This document shows positions 56,420-64,000 of a stretch of DNA of 64,000 nucleotides, piece after piece; position 1 is the stretch's first letter, and each line of letters begins with the position of its first letter. The stretch comes from Nodosilinea nodulosa PCC 7104 (GTDB taxonomy: Bacteria > Cyanobacteriota > Cyanobacteriia > Phormidesmidales > Phormidesmidaceae): positions 4,896,695 to 4,960,694 of the forward strand of contig NZ_JH976537.1 of assembly GCF_000309385.1 (NCBI RefSeq). The letters run 5' to 3'. Below the pieces are notes generated by a model. That model made no database searches and was not told the DNA's origin. It saw nothing but the letters and a program-made list of their open reading frames with translations. The translations under genes and the position numbers were made by a program.

Positions 56420-58231
56420 CTAGCCCTGGGTCAGGAGCATTTGCCGCTGGCGAATATCGTCGAGCTGAGCGTCGGGAATGGCCTTAATCAACTGCTGGGT
56501 ATAGGGCTGCTGGGGCGAGTTGTAAATCACGTCGGCGGGGCCAATTTCCTCAATGCGGCCCTGGTTCATGACCATGATGCGATCGCTGACAAACTTCACC
56601 ACGCTGAGGTCGTGGGAGATGAAAATATAGGTGAGGTTGAACTCCTGCTGGAGATCTTTCAGCAGGTTTAGCACCTGGGCCTGCACCGACACATCGAGGG
56701 CCGACACCGACTCATCGCAGATAATGAACTTGGGCTCGCAGGCCAGGGTGCGGGCAATGCAAATCCGCTGCCGCTGCCCGCCCGAAAATTCGTGGGGCAT
56801 GCGCCGGAGGGCGCTGGCGTCGAGGCCGACGCGCTCTAGCAGGTGGGCCGCCCGCCCCTGGCGCTGGTGACCGTCGCCGCCCAAACCGTGAATCTTCATC
56901 GGCTCTACAATGGCCGCGCCAATGGTTTGGCGGGCATCGAGGGAGCCGTAGGGGTTTTGAAACACAATCTGCATTTCCCGCCTGAGGCGGCGCAGGGTTT
57001 CAGCGTCCAGGTCCAGGACCGACTGGCCGTCAAACTGAATGCTGCCAGCGCTGGGTTCGATCAGCCGCAGGAGGCAGCGGCTGAGGGTAGACTTGCCGCA
57101 GCCCGACTCCCCCACCAGGCCCAGGGTCTCCCCCGGATACACCTCAAAGCTGACGTCATCGACGGCCCTGAACTCGGTTTTTTGGCCCAAAAAGCCCCGC
57201 CGCACCGGAAAAGCCTTGACCAAGTTTTGCACCACCAGCAGGGGGGGCTGCTGCATCAGCACCCGGCGGTGCTGGGCAATCTCCTCGGGGCTGACCTCGG
57301 CCAGCAGCTCGGCTTTTTCGGCCTCGCTGCGCACCTTGGCGACAATTTGGCCGGGGGCGCCACCCTCGGCGGGGAGCACCTCCATAAAGTCGCTGACCGT
57401 GGGCAGCCGCCGCAGCTGCTTGTGGGGCCGGGGCCGACAGTTCAAAAGCCCCTGGGTGTAGGGGTGCTGGGGGTCGGCAAACAGGTTGTAGACCGGGGCC
57501 AGCTCCACCAGCTCGCCCTGGTACATGACCGCCACGCGATCGGCCACCTCTGAGACAACCCCCATGTCGTGGGTAATGAAGACTATGGCGGTGCTCCGCG
57601 AGGCCTGCAAATCCCGCAGCAGATCGAGGGTGGCCGCCTGAATCGTGACATCCAGGGCGGTGGTGGGCTCGTCGGCGATCAGCAGGGCAGGGTTGCCGGC
57701 CAGGGCGATCGCAATCATCACCCGCTGCTGCTGCCCGCCCGAGAGCTGGTGGGGGTAGCGCCCTAAAATTTGCTCTGGATCGGGCAGTTTAACCTCGTCA
57801 AACAGCGCGATGGCTCGCTCTGTGGCGGCTTTGCCGTCTAAGTTTTGGTGCAGTCGCAGCGCTTCTGTGAGCTGGTTGCCGCAGGTAAACACCGGGTTGA
57901 GGGAGGTCAGCGGCTCCTGAAAAATCATCGAAATGAGCTTGCCGCGATACTGGCGCCGCTGGTCGCGGGTGAGCGTGAGCAGATCGACGGGTTCAGACTC
58001 TGGAAATCTGGGGTCGCGGAACAAAACCTGCCCGGCGAGCTGGGCGCTGGGTTCGAGCAGCCCAATTAAGGCCAGAGAGGTGACCGATTTCCCCGAACCC
58101 GATTCCCCCACCAGACCCAGGGTTTCCCCGGCCAGCAGGGAAAAGGATACCGACTTAACCGCCTGAACCGCCCCTGACTTGGTGGGGAAGGTCACCGATA
58201 GATCGCGAACATCGAGAATAGGGAGAGGCAT
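56420..58231 (-). CDS. Fused dipeptide-type ABC ATPase (DppD-DppF / GsiA-like)
   Basis: About 603 residues from [15 protein letters not shown] at 58231; the ORF begins 22 residues earlier (58297). Two full ATPase halves: first half has [28 protein letters not shown] and [13 protein letters not shown]; second half has [28 protein letters not shown] and [13 protein letters not shown]. Each half has the oligopeptide-specific C-terminal tail ([26 protein letters not shown]). This is the layout of E. coli GsiA/YliA and related fused ATPases for peptide or glutathione import. The matching binding protein and permeases are divergently encoded on the plus strand from 59093. Substrate is not determined. 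Confidence 0.92.
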   Translation of the reverse strand: MPLPILDVRDLSVTFPTKSGAVQAVKSVSFSLLAGETLGLVGESGSGKSVTSLALIGLLEPSAQLAGQVLFRDPRFPESEPVDLLTLTRDQRRQYRGKLISMIFQEPLTSLNPVFTCGNQLTEALRLHQNLDGKAATERAIALFDEVKLPDPEQILGRYPHQLSGGQQQRVMIAIALAGNPALLIADEPTTALDVTIQAATLDLLRDLQASRSTAIVFITHDMGVVSEVADRVAVMYQGELVELAPVYNLFADPQHPYTQGLLNCRPRPHKQLRRLPTVSDFMEVLPAEGGAPGQIVAKVRSEAEKAELLAEVSPEEIAQHRRVLMQQPPLLVVQNLVKAFPVRRGFLGQKTEFRAVDDVSFEVYPGETLGLVGESGCGKSTLSRCLLRLIEPSAGSIQFDGQSVLDLDAETLRRLRREMQIVFQNPYGSLDARQTIGAAIVEPMKIHGLGGDGHQRQGRAAHLLERVGLDASALRRMPHEFSGGQRQRICIARTLACEPKFIICDESVSALDVSVQAQVLNLLKDLQQEFNLTYIFISHDLSVVKFVSDRIMVMNQGRIEEIGPADVIYNSPQQPYTQQLIKAIPDAQLDDIRQRQMLLTQG

Positions 58232-58316
58232 AGCTGGTGTAAGCCGGGGAGGTTCTGACGGCAAAGGAAGGCTAAGCGGATGTTTGAAAAGACCCATCTT
58301 TTGTAGCGAAAGTGGA

Positions 58317-58410
58317 GATCCCCCTTAAATCCCCCTACCCTGCGGGAAGCCGCAAGCGTCTATAAAAAGGGGGACCTTTACCACCCTTTTCAAGGGGGGC
58401 ATGGGGGATC
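58317..58410. repeat. GATCCCCC-bounded inverted repeat
   Basis: A 94-bp sequence beginning GATCCCCCTTAAATCCCCCT and ending AAGGGGGGCATGGGGGATC, so the ends are inverted repeats. It has an internal CTATAAAAAGGGGGACCTTT segment. Similar GATCCCCC...GGGGGATC elements are common between genes of filamentous cyanobacteria. Confidence 0.8.
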
Positions 58411-58818
58411 AGCAGGTGGCTAAAGCTACAGCAGATCACTTTTCAAACGACCTCTAAATCGGCAAGTGCTTGCCGCCTGGTTGCCAATTCAGATTTGTCA
58501 ATGCCGAAGCTTAGCACCAAAGCAACCGGGGCACAGTAGCAACGTAAACTAAAGCAACTCTGTGCAGCCAGCTGTGTCCAGCAAAAATGCTCGGCAAAAA
58601 TTAGTTTATTAAGGTATTTGCAAGAGCAATTCGCCAATTTGTCAATCTCCCTTAGGGCCTATTTAAAGAGGCCGCTTGCCCATTTTTCAGTCGGCTTGTC
58701 GCCTGATCGTTCCTTAAATTCGAGGCCTTTCAGCGGCCTCTGAGTCCAGGTTTAAAGGCCGACCTGAGCCTCTAAAACACCCGCCACCCGGCCTAAATCA
58801 TCGTTCCCTGCCCATAGG

Positions 58819-58923
58819 TATAGCCATAGCCACGTTGGTTAGAACATCCAGAAACCCCATGAACGTTCAAACGTTTGAACGTTTATTAGGAGACCTGTCT
58901 TAACCAGACTGGCCACAGCTATA
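58819..58923 (+). repeat. Palindromic interspersed element, full copy 3
   Basis: A 105-bp element bounded by TATAGCCATAGCCACG and GGCCACAGCTATA, with a perfect 22-bp central palindrome at 58862-58883 (half-site AACGTTCAAAC). Outer arms pair imperfectly. It lies in the divergent gap between the ATPase gene and the solute-binding-protein gene. Confidence 0.85.
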
Positions 58924-59092
58924 CAGCCGTGTGTTTCAGGATGCCAAATACAGGCAATTGGCCAGTTTTGTATCTGGTTACTCACTTTGCTGGCAGAAGA
59001 TTTATGTAGGTTTCAGAGAATGATTTGGCGGGCCTGCTAAAGTGCCGATCAATCGGCTGCTGCTGATTTTGCAAAGGAGTGAGCGAACAATC

Positions 59093-60763
59093 ATGGGCAA
59101 ACTAGGTTTTTTTCGGCAGCACTGGCGGCACATCGTTCTGGCATTTATGGCGCTGACGCTGGCGCTGACGCTGGCCAACTGCGGCGGTGCCTCTCAGCAG
59201 GCCTCCACCCCCACGGCGGGGGATGCCGCCGCGCCCGCCGCCACGGGGGCGCTGGTGTTTGGCTCTAACGGTCAGCCGGTCAGCCTGACCCCAGGCAACA
59301 TTACCGACGGCAACTCGCTCTACGTGCAGCAGCAGATTTACAACTACCTGATTGGCAACAAGCCCGGCACCACCGAGCTAGCGCCGGAGCTGGCCACCGA
59401 ATGGAGCGCTTCGGAGGACGGCCTCACCTGGACCTTTAAGCTGCGCGAGGGCGTCACGTTCCACGATGGCACCGATCTAAACGCCGATGCGGTGGTTTTC
59501 AACGTCAATCGCTGGTGGGACCCGGACTTTGAGTACGGCTACCGGGCGGAGGGCAACCTCTACGAAATTTGGACCGACCTGTTTGGCGGCTTCAAGGGCG
59601 ATGAGGCCTCTACCCTGGTCGATGTGCAGGCGGTGGACGATTTGACCGTGGAGTTTAAAGTTGCCGAGCCGTTTGCGGCGTTTCCGGCGGCGATTTCTTC
59701 GGCCTACTTTGGCATCGGCAGCCCGACGGCGATGCAGAAGGCCGGGGCCAGCTACGGCAGTCCCTCCGGGGCGGCGGTGGGCACCGGCCCTTTTGTGTTT
59801 AAGGAGTGGATTAGCGGCGATCGCGTCACCTTTACCAAATTTGCCGACTACTGGGAGGAGGGGCTGCCCAAGGTCGACGAGCTGGTGATCAGCTTTGTGG
59901 AAGACCCGGCGGCGCGGCTGGCCCAGCTGCGGGCGGGCACCCTCGACTTCACCGTCGATCTAACCCCCGACCAGCTGCCTGAAATCAAGTCAGACGCCAA
60001 CCTGGAGGCAATTTTTCGGCCCTCCTTCAACGTCGGCTATCTGGCGTTGAACCCCTCCTACGAGCCGCTGGCCAAGAAGGAAGTGCGGCAGGCGATCGCC
60101 CAGGCGATCAATAAGCCCGAAATTGTCAAAGCCTTCTGGGGCGACCTGGGCGAAACCGACGGCCACTTTGTGCCGCCCTCGCTGAAGGAATACAGCAGCG
60201 GTGACGTGAGCGACTACAAATACGACGCCGCAGCGGCCAAGCAGGCGATCGCCGAGGCGGGCTACCCCGACGGCTTTACCCTCGATCTGTGGTACATGCC
60301 CGTCAGCCGCCCCTACTTTCCCAACCCCAAGCCCATTGCCGAGGCCTTCGCCGCCGAACTGAGCCAGATCGGCATCCAGGTAAACCTGCAAACCAAAGAC
60401 TGGGGGGCCTACCTGGAGGACCGCAATACCGCCCCTGGCTTCCAGTCCTTCATGCTGGGCTGGACCGGCGACTACGGCGACCCAGACAACTTCTTGTACG
60501 CCCACTTTGGCCCCGGTTCTACCCAAGATTTGGGCGACTACAAAAACCCCCAGCTGTTCGACTTGCTCAACCAGGCCCGCGTGGCCAGCGAGCCGGCCGA
60601 GCGCGAAAAGCTCTACAAACAGGTGGATGACCTGATCTTTGACGAAGCCCTGCGGATTCCCATCGTGCATTCCCAGCCGCTGCTCTCCCAGCGCACCAAT
60701 ATCAGCGGCTGGGCTCCCAGCCCCTTTAGCACCGAGCCGTTTACCGCCGTCGAAAAGAGCTAG
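59093..60763 (+). CDS. Peptide-type ABC transporter substrate-binding lipoprotein
   Basis: Start 59093 (MGKLGFFRQHWRH) gives 556 residues; an earlier GTG at 59042 would add 17. A signal peptide with lipobox LTLANC (Cys30) precedes an SBP_bac_5 domain: NSLYVQQQIYNYLIG, LAPELATEWSASEDGLTWTFKLREGVTFHDG, WNVNR-like FNVNRWWDPDF, and VTFTKFADYWEEGLPKVDEL. The layout matches dipeptide, oligopeptide, nickel and glutathione binding proteins, anchored on the outer face of the cytoplasmic membrane. The two permease genes follow at once on the same strand and the ATPase is divergent. Confidence 0.93.
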   Translation: MGKLGFFRQHWRHIVLAFMALTLALTLANCGGASQQASTPTAGDAAAPAATGALVFGSNGQPVSLTPGNITDGNSLYVQQQIYNYLIGNKPGTTELAPELATEWSASEDGLTWTFKLREGVTFHDGTDLNADAVVFNVNRWWDPDFEYGYRAEGNLYEIWTDLFGGFKGDEASTLVDVQAVDDLTVEFKVAEPFAAFPAAISSAYFGIGSPTAMQKAGASYGSPSGAAVGTGPFVFKEWISGDRVTFTKFADYWEEGLPKVDELVISFVEDPAARLAQLRAGTLDFTVDLTPDQLPEIKSDANLEAIFRPSFNVGYLALNPSYEPLAKKEVRQAIAQAINKPEIVKAFWGDLGETDGHFVPPSLKEYSSGDVSDYKYDAAAAKQAIAEAGYPDGFTLDLWYMPVSRPYFPNPKPIAEAFAAELSQIGIQVNLQTKDWGAYLEDRNTAPGFQSFMLGWTGDYGDPDNFLYAHFGPGSTQDLGDYKNPQLFDLLNQARVASEPAEREKLYKQVDDLIFDEALRIPIVHSQPLLSQRTNISGWAPSPFSTEPFTAVEKS

Positions 60764-60772
60764 GCAAGTCCT

Positions 60773-61777
60773 ATGGGTCGATATATTCTCAGGCGGCTCT
60801 TGCAGCTGGTGCCGGTGCTGCTTGGCATTTCACTGCTGGTGTTTGCCTTTTTGCACCTGATTCCGGGCGACCCGGCGGTGACCATGCTGGGCGATCGCGC
60901 CACCCCCGATGCGGTAGAAAAGCTGCGGGAGCGCATGGGCCTCAACGAGCCGCTGCCGCTCCAGTACCTGACCTTCTTGGGCAACTTGCTCAGGTTTGAC
61001 CTGGGCACCAGCATTTTTACCGGCGTCCCGATCTCCAAGGAAATTCTCCAGCGCTGGCCCGCCACCTTTGAGCTGTCGGTGGTGGCCATGGCCATTGCCC
61101 TGGTCATCGGCATTCCCGCCGGGGTGGTGGCCGCCGTGCGCAAAAATAGCCTGGTTGACAACCTGGCCATGGGCGGCTCGCTGCTGGGGGTCTCGATGCC
61201 GGTGTACTGGCTGGGGCTGCTGCTGGTGTACCTGTTTGCCGTCAACCTTCAGTGGCTGCCCCCCAGTGGCCGCATTGGCATCAACGCCAGCTTTGCCCCC
61301 ATCACCGGCTTCTTTCTCCTCGATTCCCTGATTCAGGGCGACTTCAAGGCGCTGGGGGATGTGCTCTCCCACCTGATTTTGCCCGCGCTGACCCTCAGCA
61401 CCATTCCCCTGGCGATTTTAGCCCGCATCACCCGCAGCGCCATGCTGGAGGTGCTCTCCCAGGACTACATTCGCACCGCTCGCTCCAAAGGGCTGAAGGA
61501 GTTTTGGGTGATTGGCAAGCACGCCCTCAAAAACGCCATGCTGCCGGTGGTCACCATCATTGGGCTGGAGTTTGGCACCCTTTTGGGCGGGGCCATTTTG
61601 ACCGAGACGATTTTCTCCTGGCCCGGCATCGGCAGCTGGATCTACGGCGGCATTTTGCAGCGCGACTACCCGGTGGTGCAGGGGGGCGTGGTGTTTGTGG
61701 CCTTTGTCTTTGTGCTGGTCAATTTAATTGTGGATCTTTCCTACGCCTTTTTAGACCCCCGCATTCAGTACAAGTAG
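60773..61777 (+). CDS. Peptide-type ABC permease, DppB-like
   Basis: The protein has 334 residues. The N-terminus MGRYILRRLLQLVPVLLGISLLVF is the DppB/OppB hallmark. It has HLIPGDPAVTMLGDRATPDAV, the periplasmic loop, and the BPD_transp_1 domain with coupling motif QDYIRTARSKGLKEFWVIGKHALKNAM (EAA-type loop). The C-terminus contains LTETIFSWPGIGSWIYGGILQRDYP. Starts 9 bp after the binding-protein stop, so it is cotranscribed; DppC follows 33 bp later. Confidence 0.93.
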   Translation: MGRYILRRLLQLVPVLLGISLLVFAFLHLIPGDPAVTMLGDRATPDAVEKLRERMGLNEPLPLQYLTFLGNLLRFDLGTSIFTGVPISKEILQRWPATFELSVVAMAIALVIGIPAGVVAAVRKNSLVDNLAMGGSLLGVSMPVYWLGLLLVYLFAVNLQWLPPSGRIGINASFAPITGFFLLDSLIQGDFKALGDVLSHLILPALTLSTIPLAILARITRSAMLEVLSQDYIRTARSKGLKEFWVIGKHALKNAMLPVVTIIGLEFGTLLGGAILTETIFSWPGIGSWIYGGILQRDYPVVQGGVVFVAFVFVLVNLIVDLSYAFLDPRIQYK

Positions 61778-61810
61778 CGCCCAGTAGCAGTCCAGTAGCA
61801 CCAGGAACCC

Positions 61811-62692
61811 ATGGCGATCGCCTCTCCCCAAACCCGCCAGGCTCGGCTGCTCAAGAATCGAGCCGTGCAGCGTTTTTTAGAGTCCACCTCGGGCCTCATC
61901 GGCCTGGGACTGACGCTGTTTATAGTGCTGGCGGCCCTGCTGGCCCCGGTGCTCAACCCCTACGATCCGGCTACCGATCGCGACTACGCGGCCCGGCTGC
62001 AAGGCCCCAGCCTGGAGCACTGGTTTGGGGCCGATGGCCTGGGCCGCGACATTCTCACCCAGGTCTGGTACGGGCTGCGCACGTCGCTGGTGATTGGCCT
62101 GGTGGCGGTGCTAATTGGCCTGCTGATTGGCGTCGCCCTGGGGCTGGCGGCGGGCTACTTTCGCGGCTGGATCGAGACCGTGATCGGCTGGCTCACCGAT
62201 GTGATGCTGGCGTTTCCGTCGATCTTGCTGGCGATCGCCGTCGTCACCGTTACCGGCCCCAGCGTAGTCAGCGTGATGATGGCCGTCGGCATTGTGCAAA
62301 TTCCCAAGTTCATTCGCCTTACCCGCAGCATGGTGCTGTCCCTGCGGGAGCAGGAGTTTATTCAAACCGTGCGCGCCTTTGGGGCCAGGCCGCCCCGGAT
62401 TGTGTTTCTGCACATTTTGCCCGCCAGCCTGGCGCCTTTAATTGTGCAGTCCACCCTGGCGATCGGCACCTCTACCCTGGAGGCCGCTGGCCTGGGGTTT
62501 TTGGGCCTGGGCGCGCAGCCCCCCACCCCCGAGCTGGGCACCATGCTCTCCGACGCCTTCAAGGGCGGCTACTCGCTCACCGCCCCCTGGACAATCGTGT
62601 TTCCGGGCCTGTTTATTACCCTCACCGTGCTGGCGTTTAATCTGCTGGGCGACGGGCTGCGAGACGCCCTCGACCCGAAGGGCAGCCGCTAG
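61811..62692 (+). CDS. Peptide-type ABC permease, DppC-like
   Basis: The protein has 293 residues with the DppC/OppC features: an N-terminal span (GLIGLGLTLFIVLAALLAPVL), PSLEHWFGADGLGRDILTQVWYGLRTSL, the EAA loop (REQEFIQTVRAFGARPPRIVFLHILP), and the conserved end GLGFLGLGAQPPTPELGTML. A C-terminal segment (PGLFITLTVLAFNLLGDGLRDALDPK) completes the usual six spans. Last gene of the importer operon. The next gene converges on it after 98 bp. Confidence 0.93.
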   Translation: MAIASPQTRQARLLKNRAVQRFLESTSGLIGLGLTLFIVLAALLAPVLNPYDPATDRDYAARLQGPSLEHWFGADGLGRDILTQVWYGLRTSLVIGLVAVLIGLLIGVALGLAAGYFRGWIETVIGWLTDVMLAFPSILLAIAVVTVTGPSVVSVMMAVGIVQIPKFIRLTRSMVLSLREQEFIQTVRAFGARPPRIVFLHILPASLAPLIVQSTLAIGTSTLEAAGLGFLGLGAQPPTPELGTMLSDAFKGGYSLTAPWTIVFPGLFITLTVLAFNLLGDGLRDALDPKGSR

Positions 62693-62790
62693 GGAAATGG
62701 CGATCGGCCCTGCATTCAACCGTATTGTGCTTGGGGCCAGGCGATCGCGGCGGTTCTAGACTTTGGGGCCATTGGGAACGCGATGATGAC

Positions 62791-63420
62791 CTAGAAATCG
62801 TCATCGGCTTCGACGGGCTGAATGTCTTGACGGACCAAATCCTGCCAAACCGACAAAATTTCTGGCTTAGCGTTCTCGGCCATGAGCTGTTGGGTCACGG
62901 GGCCAGGATGAGCTTTCAGGTCAGGGAACGCCAGCAGCAGCATGGCAATGTCTCGCCAATCGGTGCCCGCTTTGGGTTTGCCCTGGCGCTGCTGGAAAGC
63001 GATTACCTTCAGCGCAACTAACGTCGCTGGGGTAACCACTAAAACTTGCTCAATTCTTTGGCAAGGGGGCAGCATGTCTACAGAGCGAATATCAACCAGG
63101 TGCCGATTGCCGGTTTTTTGAAGTTGATTGACGCGATACCCCAAGCCAGCTTTGACTTCCCGCACCCGAACGGCAATCTGAAAGCGTTCGGCTAGCCACA
63201 GCCGAATTTCCTCAGCTAGGGCTACCGCTCGCGGCGAAAGCAGGTCGATATCCTGGGTCATGCGGGGTTCATCGACCCAAGCATTGACGGCCTGCGCCCC
63301 AAACAGAACAGCGTCGTCGCGGTCACGCAAAAAATCGAGCACCGCTTCCTGAATGATGGCTAATGGCAGCGACTCCCCCATGGCAAATTCTTGAAAGGTG
63401 AGAACTCCTGCATTTAACAT
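62791..63420 (-). CDS. AbiEii/MNT-like nucleotidyltransferase
   Basis: Start 63420 (MLNAGVLTFQEF) gives 209 residues; an earlier ATG at 63513 would add 31 low-quality residues. The nucleotidyltransferase core VLFGAQAVNAWVDEPRMTQDIDLLSP matches the G-x-x-A-x-N ... T-x-D-I-D-L pattern of AbiEii/AbiGii toxin-like proteins. The C-terminal part (VTPATLVALKVIAFQQRQGKPKAGTDWRDIAMLL) matches the helical region common to that family. AbiEii toxins act on tRNA and are normally paired with an antitoxin; no antitoxin gene is recognisable beside this one. It could be a stand-alone defence or housekeeping transferase, or an orphan. Confidence 0.78.
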   Translation of the reverse strand: MLNAGVLTFQEFAMGESLPLAIIQEAVLDFLRDRDDAVLFGAQAVNAWVDEPRMTQDIDLLSPRAVALAEEIRLWLAERFQIAVRVREVKAGLGYRVNQLQKTGNRHLVDIRSVDMLPPCQRIEQVLVVTPATLVALKVIAFQQRQGKPKAGTDWRDIAMLLLAFPDLKAHPGPVTQQLMAENAKPEILSVWQDLVRQDIQPVEADDDF

Positions 63421-63572
63421 GGCTTTGCGCCTCAAAGTCTTAAAAACCCTTGCGGCTGGCACAAGCGTAAATGCCGATGGGCTTACCCAACGGTAGCAGA
63501 ACTCAACGAACAAGAATTAGGTAGGTAGCCCTAATTAAACGTTGCCGTAGATACTGTGTTGGCCCGAGATCG

Positions 63573-63872
63573 TCAAGGGACAGCCAAGGCCGATTTTTGG
63601 GGTTTCAGCTTTTCAGGATCGTAGAGTTGACCTGAGGACAACACGCCGTAGACGATACGAATGAGCTTGTGCATAGCAGCGCCGATAATCGCCATTTTGG
63701 TTTTGCCCGCCGCCGTTAGGCGCTCACACCAAGGGTGAAGTTCTCGGGCATGGCGCAGGAAGGCGATGGCCGGGAAATACAGCGCTTTTCGCATGCGGGC
63801 ATTGCCAATCTTGCAGAGTCGGGTTTTGCCCTGCACTGATGTGCCAGAGGTATGTTCTTGGGCTGTAGACAC
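63573..63872 (-). pseudogene. IS110-family transposase, C-terminal remnant
   Basis: A frame of 99 codons encoding only the C-terminal Transposase_20 domain: EHTSGTSVQGKTRLCKIGNARMRKALYFPA, given here in part, then AIAFLRHARELHPW and AAMHKLIRIVYGVLSSGQ. Full IS110 transposases have 300-400 residues with an N-terminal DEDD domain, which is missing. The remnant begins at the very start of ndhF. Downstream sequence to 63540 may be the IS end. No intact terminal features were found. Confidence 0.85.
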
Positions 63873-64000
63873 GCTTTATCAGTACGCCTGGCTCATTCCG
63901 GTGCTGCCGCTTATCGGGGCCGCCGTGGTGGGCACTGGGTTGATTTCCTATGGCGAGGCCACCAGCAAGCTGCGGCAGCCAGCGGCCATTTTCATCGTTT
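63841..64000 (+). CDS. ndhF: NAD(P)H-quinone oxidoreductase subunit NdhF, N-terminal fragment
   Basis: In frame, residues DTLYQYAWLIPVLPLIGAAV then VGTGLISYGEATSKLRQ match the N-terminus of NdhF (subunit 5 of NDH-1), and the frame runs off the right edge. NDH-1 is a thylakoid complex for respiration, cyclic electron flow and CO2 uptake. No ATG precedes the first conserved residue: the codon before GAC-ACG-CTT is GTA. The nearest in-frame start is a GTG at 63841, inside the IS110 remnant, giving an eight-residue leader. The native start and upstream region were probably replaced by the insertion. The start is therefore uncertain, but identity of the product is clear. Confidence 0.85.
   Translation, partial: MPEVCSWAVDTLYQYAWLIPVLPLIGAAVVGTGLISYGEATSKLRQPAAIFIV

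Overview
This is a cyanobacterial chromosome window, rich in GC and dense with the GCGATCGC (HIP1) octamer inside and between genes. Several genes are cyanobacterial hallmarks: a cyanobacterial-type glutamate-cysteine ligase, a GlpX-type fructose/sedoheptulose bisphosphatase, glutamyl-tRNA reductase, ClpC, the UrtABCDE urea transporter, a CP43-like antenna pseudogene and the start of ndhF. The style of the genes (long PAS/GAF/GGDEF/EAL sensors, kinases with Pro-rich linkers, SLH proteins, Uma2 proteins) suggests a filamentous Leptolyngbya/Nodosilinea-like lineage; that placement is inference.

Layout. 0-5 kb: an MCE/Mla lipid-transport pair, YvcK, small unknown proteins and a Nudix hydrolase. 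5-20 kb: a large secreted protein of unknown function, bioD, a Ser/Thr kinase, two tandem DUF697-type GTPases, a 1481-residue CBS/GAF/PAS/GGDEF/EAL protein and pyruvate kinase. 20-29 kb: a nitrogen block on the minus strand, urtA-urtB-urtC-urtD-urtE, with a textbook NtcA-activated promoter before urtA and ureG close by. 29-38 kb: hemA, an intact IS1634-type insertion sequence with a 6-bp target duplication, glpX, an SLH protein and clpC. 38-45 kb: an unknown membrane protein, a decayed isiA/pcb antenna gene followed by an intact isiC-like hydrolase, a VOC protein, a methyltransferase, an MscS channel with a cyclic-nucleotide domain, and an ABC-2 exporter. 46-53 kb: ligA, a TSUP transporter, and a redox group (gshA, a Rieske-FAD reductase, a DJ-1/PfpI protein) with tandem palindromic operators on the gshA promoter. 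53-63 kb: an acyltransferase plus processive glycosyltransferase pair and a peptide-type ABC importer. 63-64 kb: an orphan AbiEii-like nucleotidyltransferase and an IS110 remnant abutting the start of ndhF.

Non-coding features of note are a roughly 105-bp palindromic element present three times, with a compensatory base change in its stem; a GATCCCCC-bounded repeat; C-rich/G-rich low-complexity spacers; and a heptanucleotide repeat inserted in frame into ligA. No rRNA, tRNA or CRISPR array was recognised. The strongest leads are the gshA operator array, the isiA-pseudogene/isiC locus, the UrtD-TerB fusion, and the palindromic repeat family.
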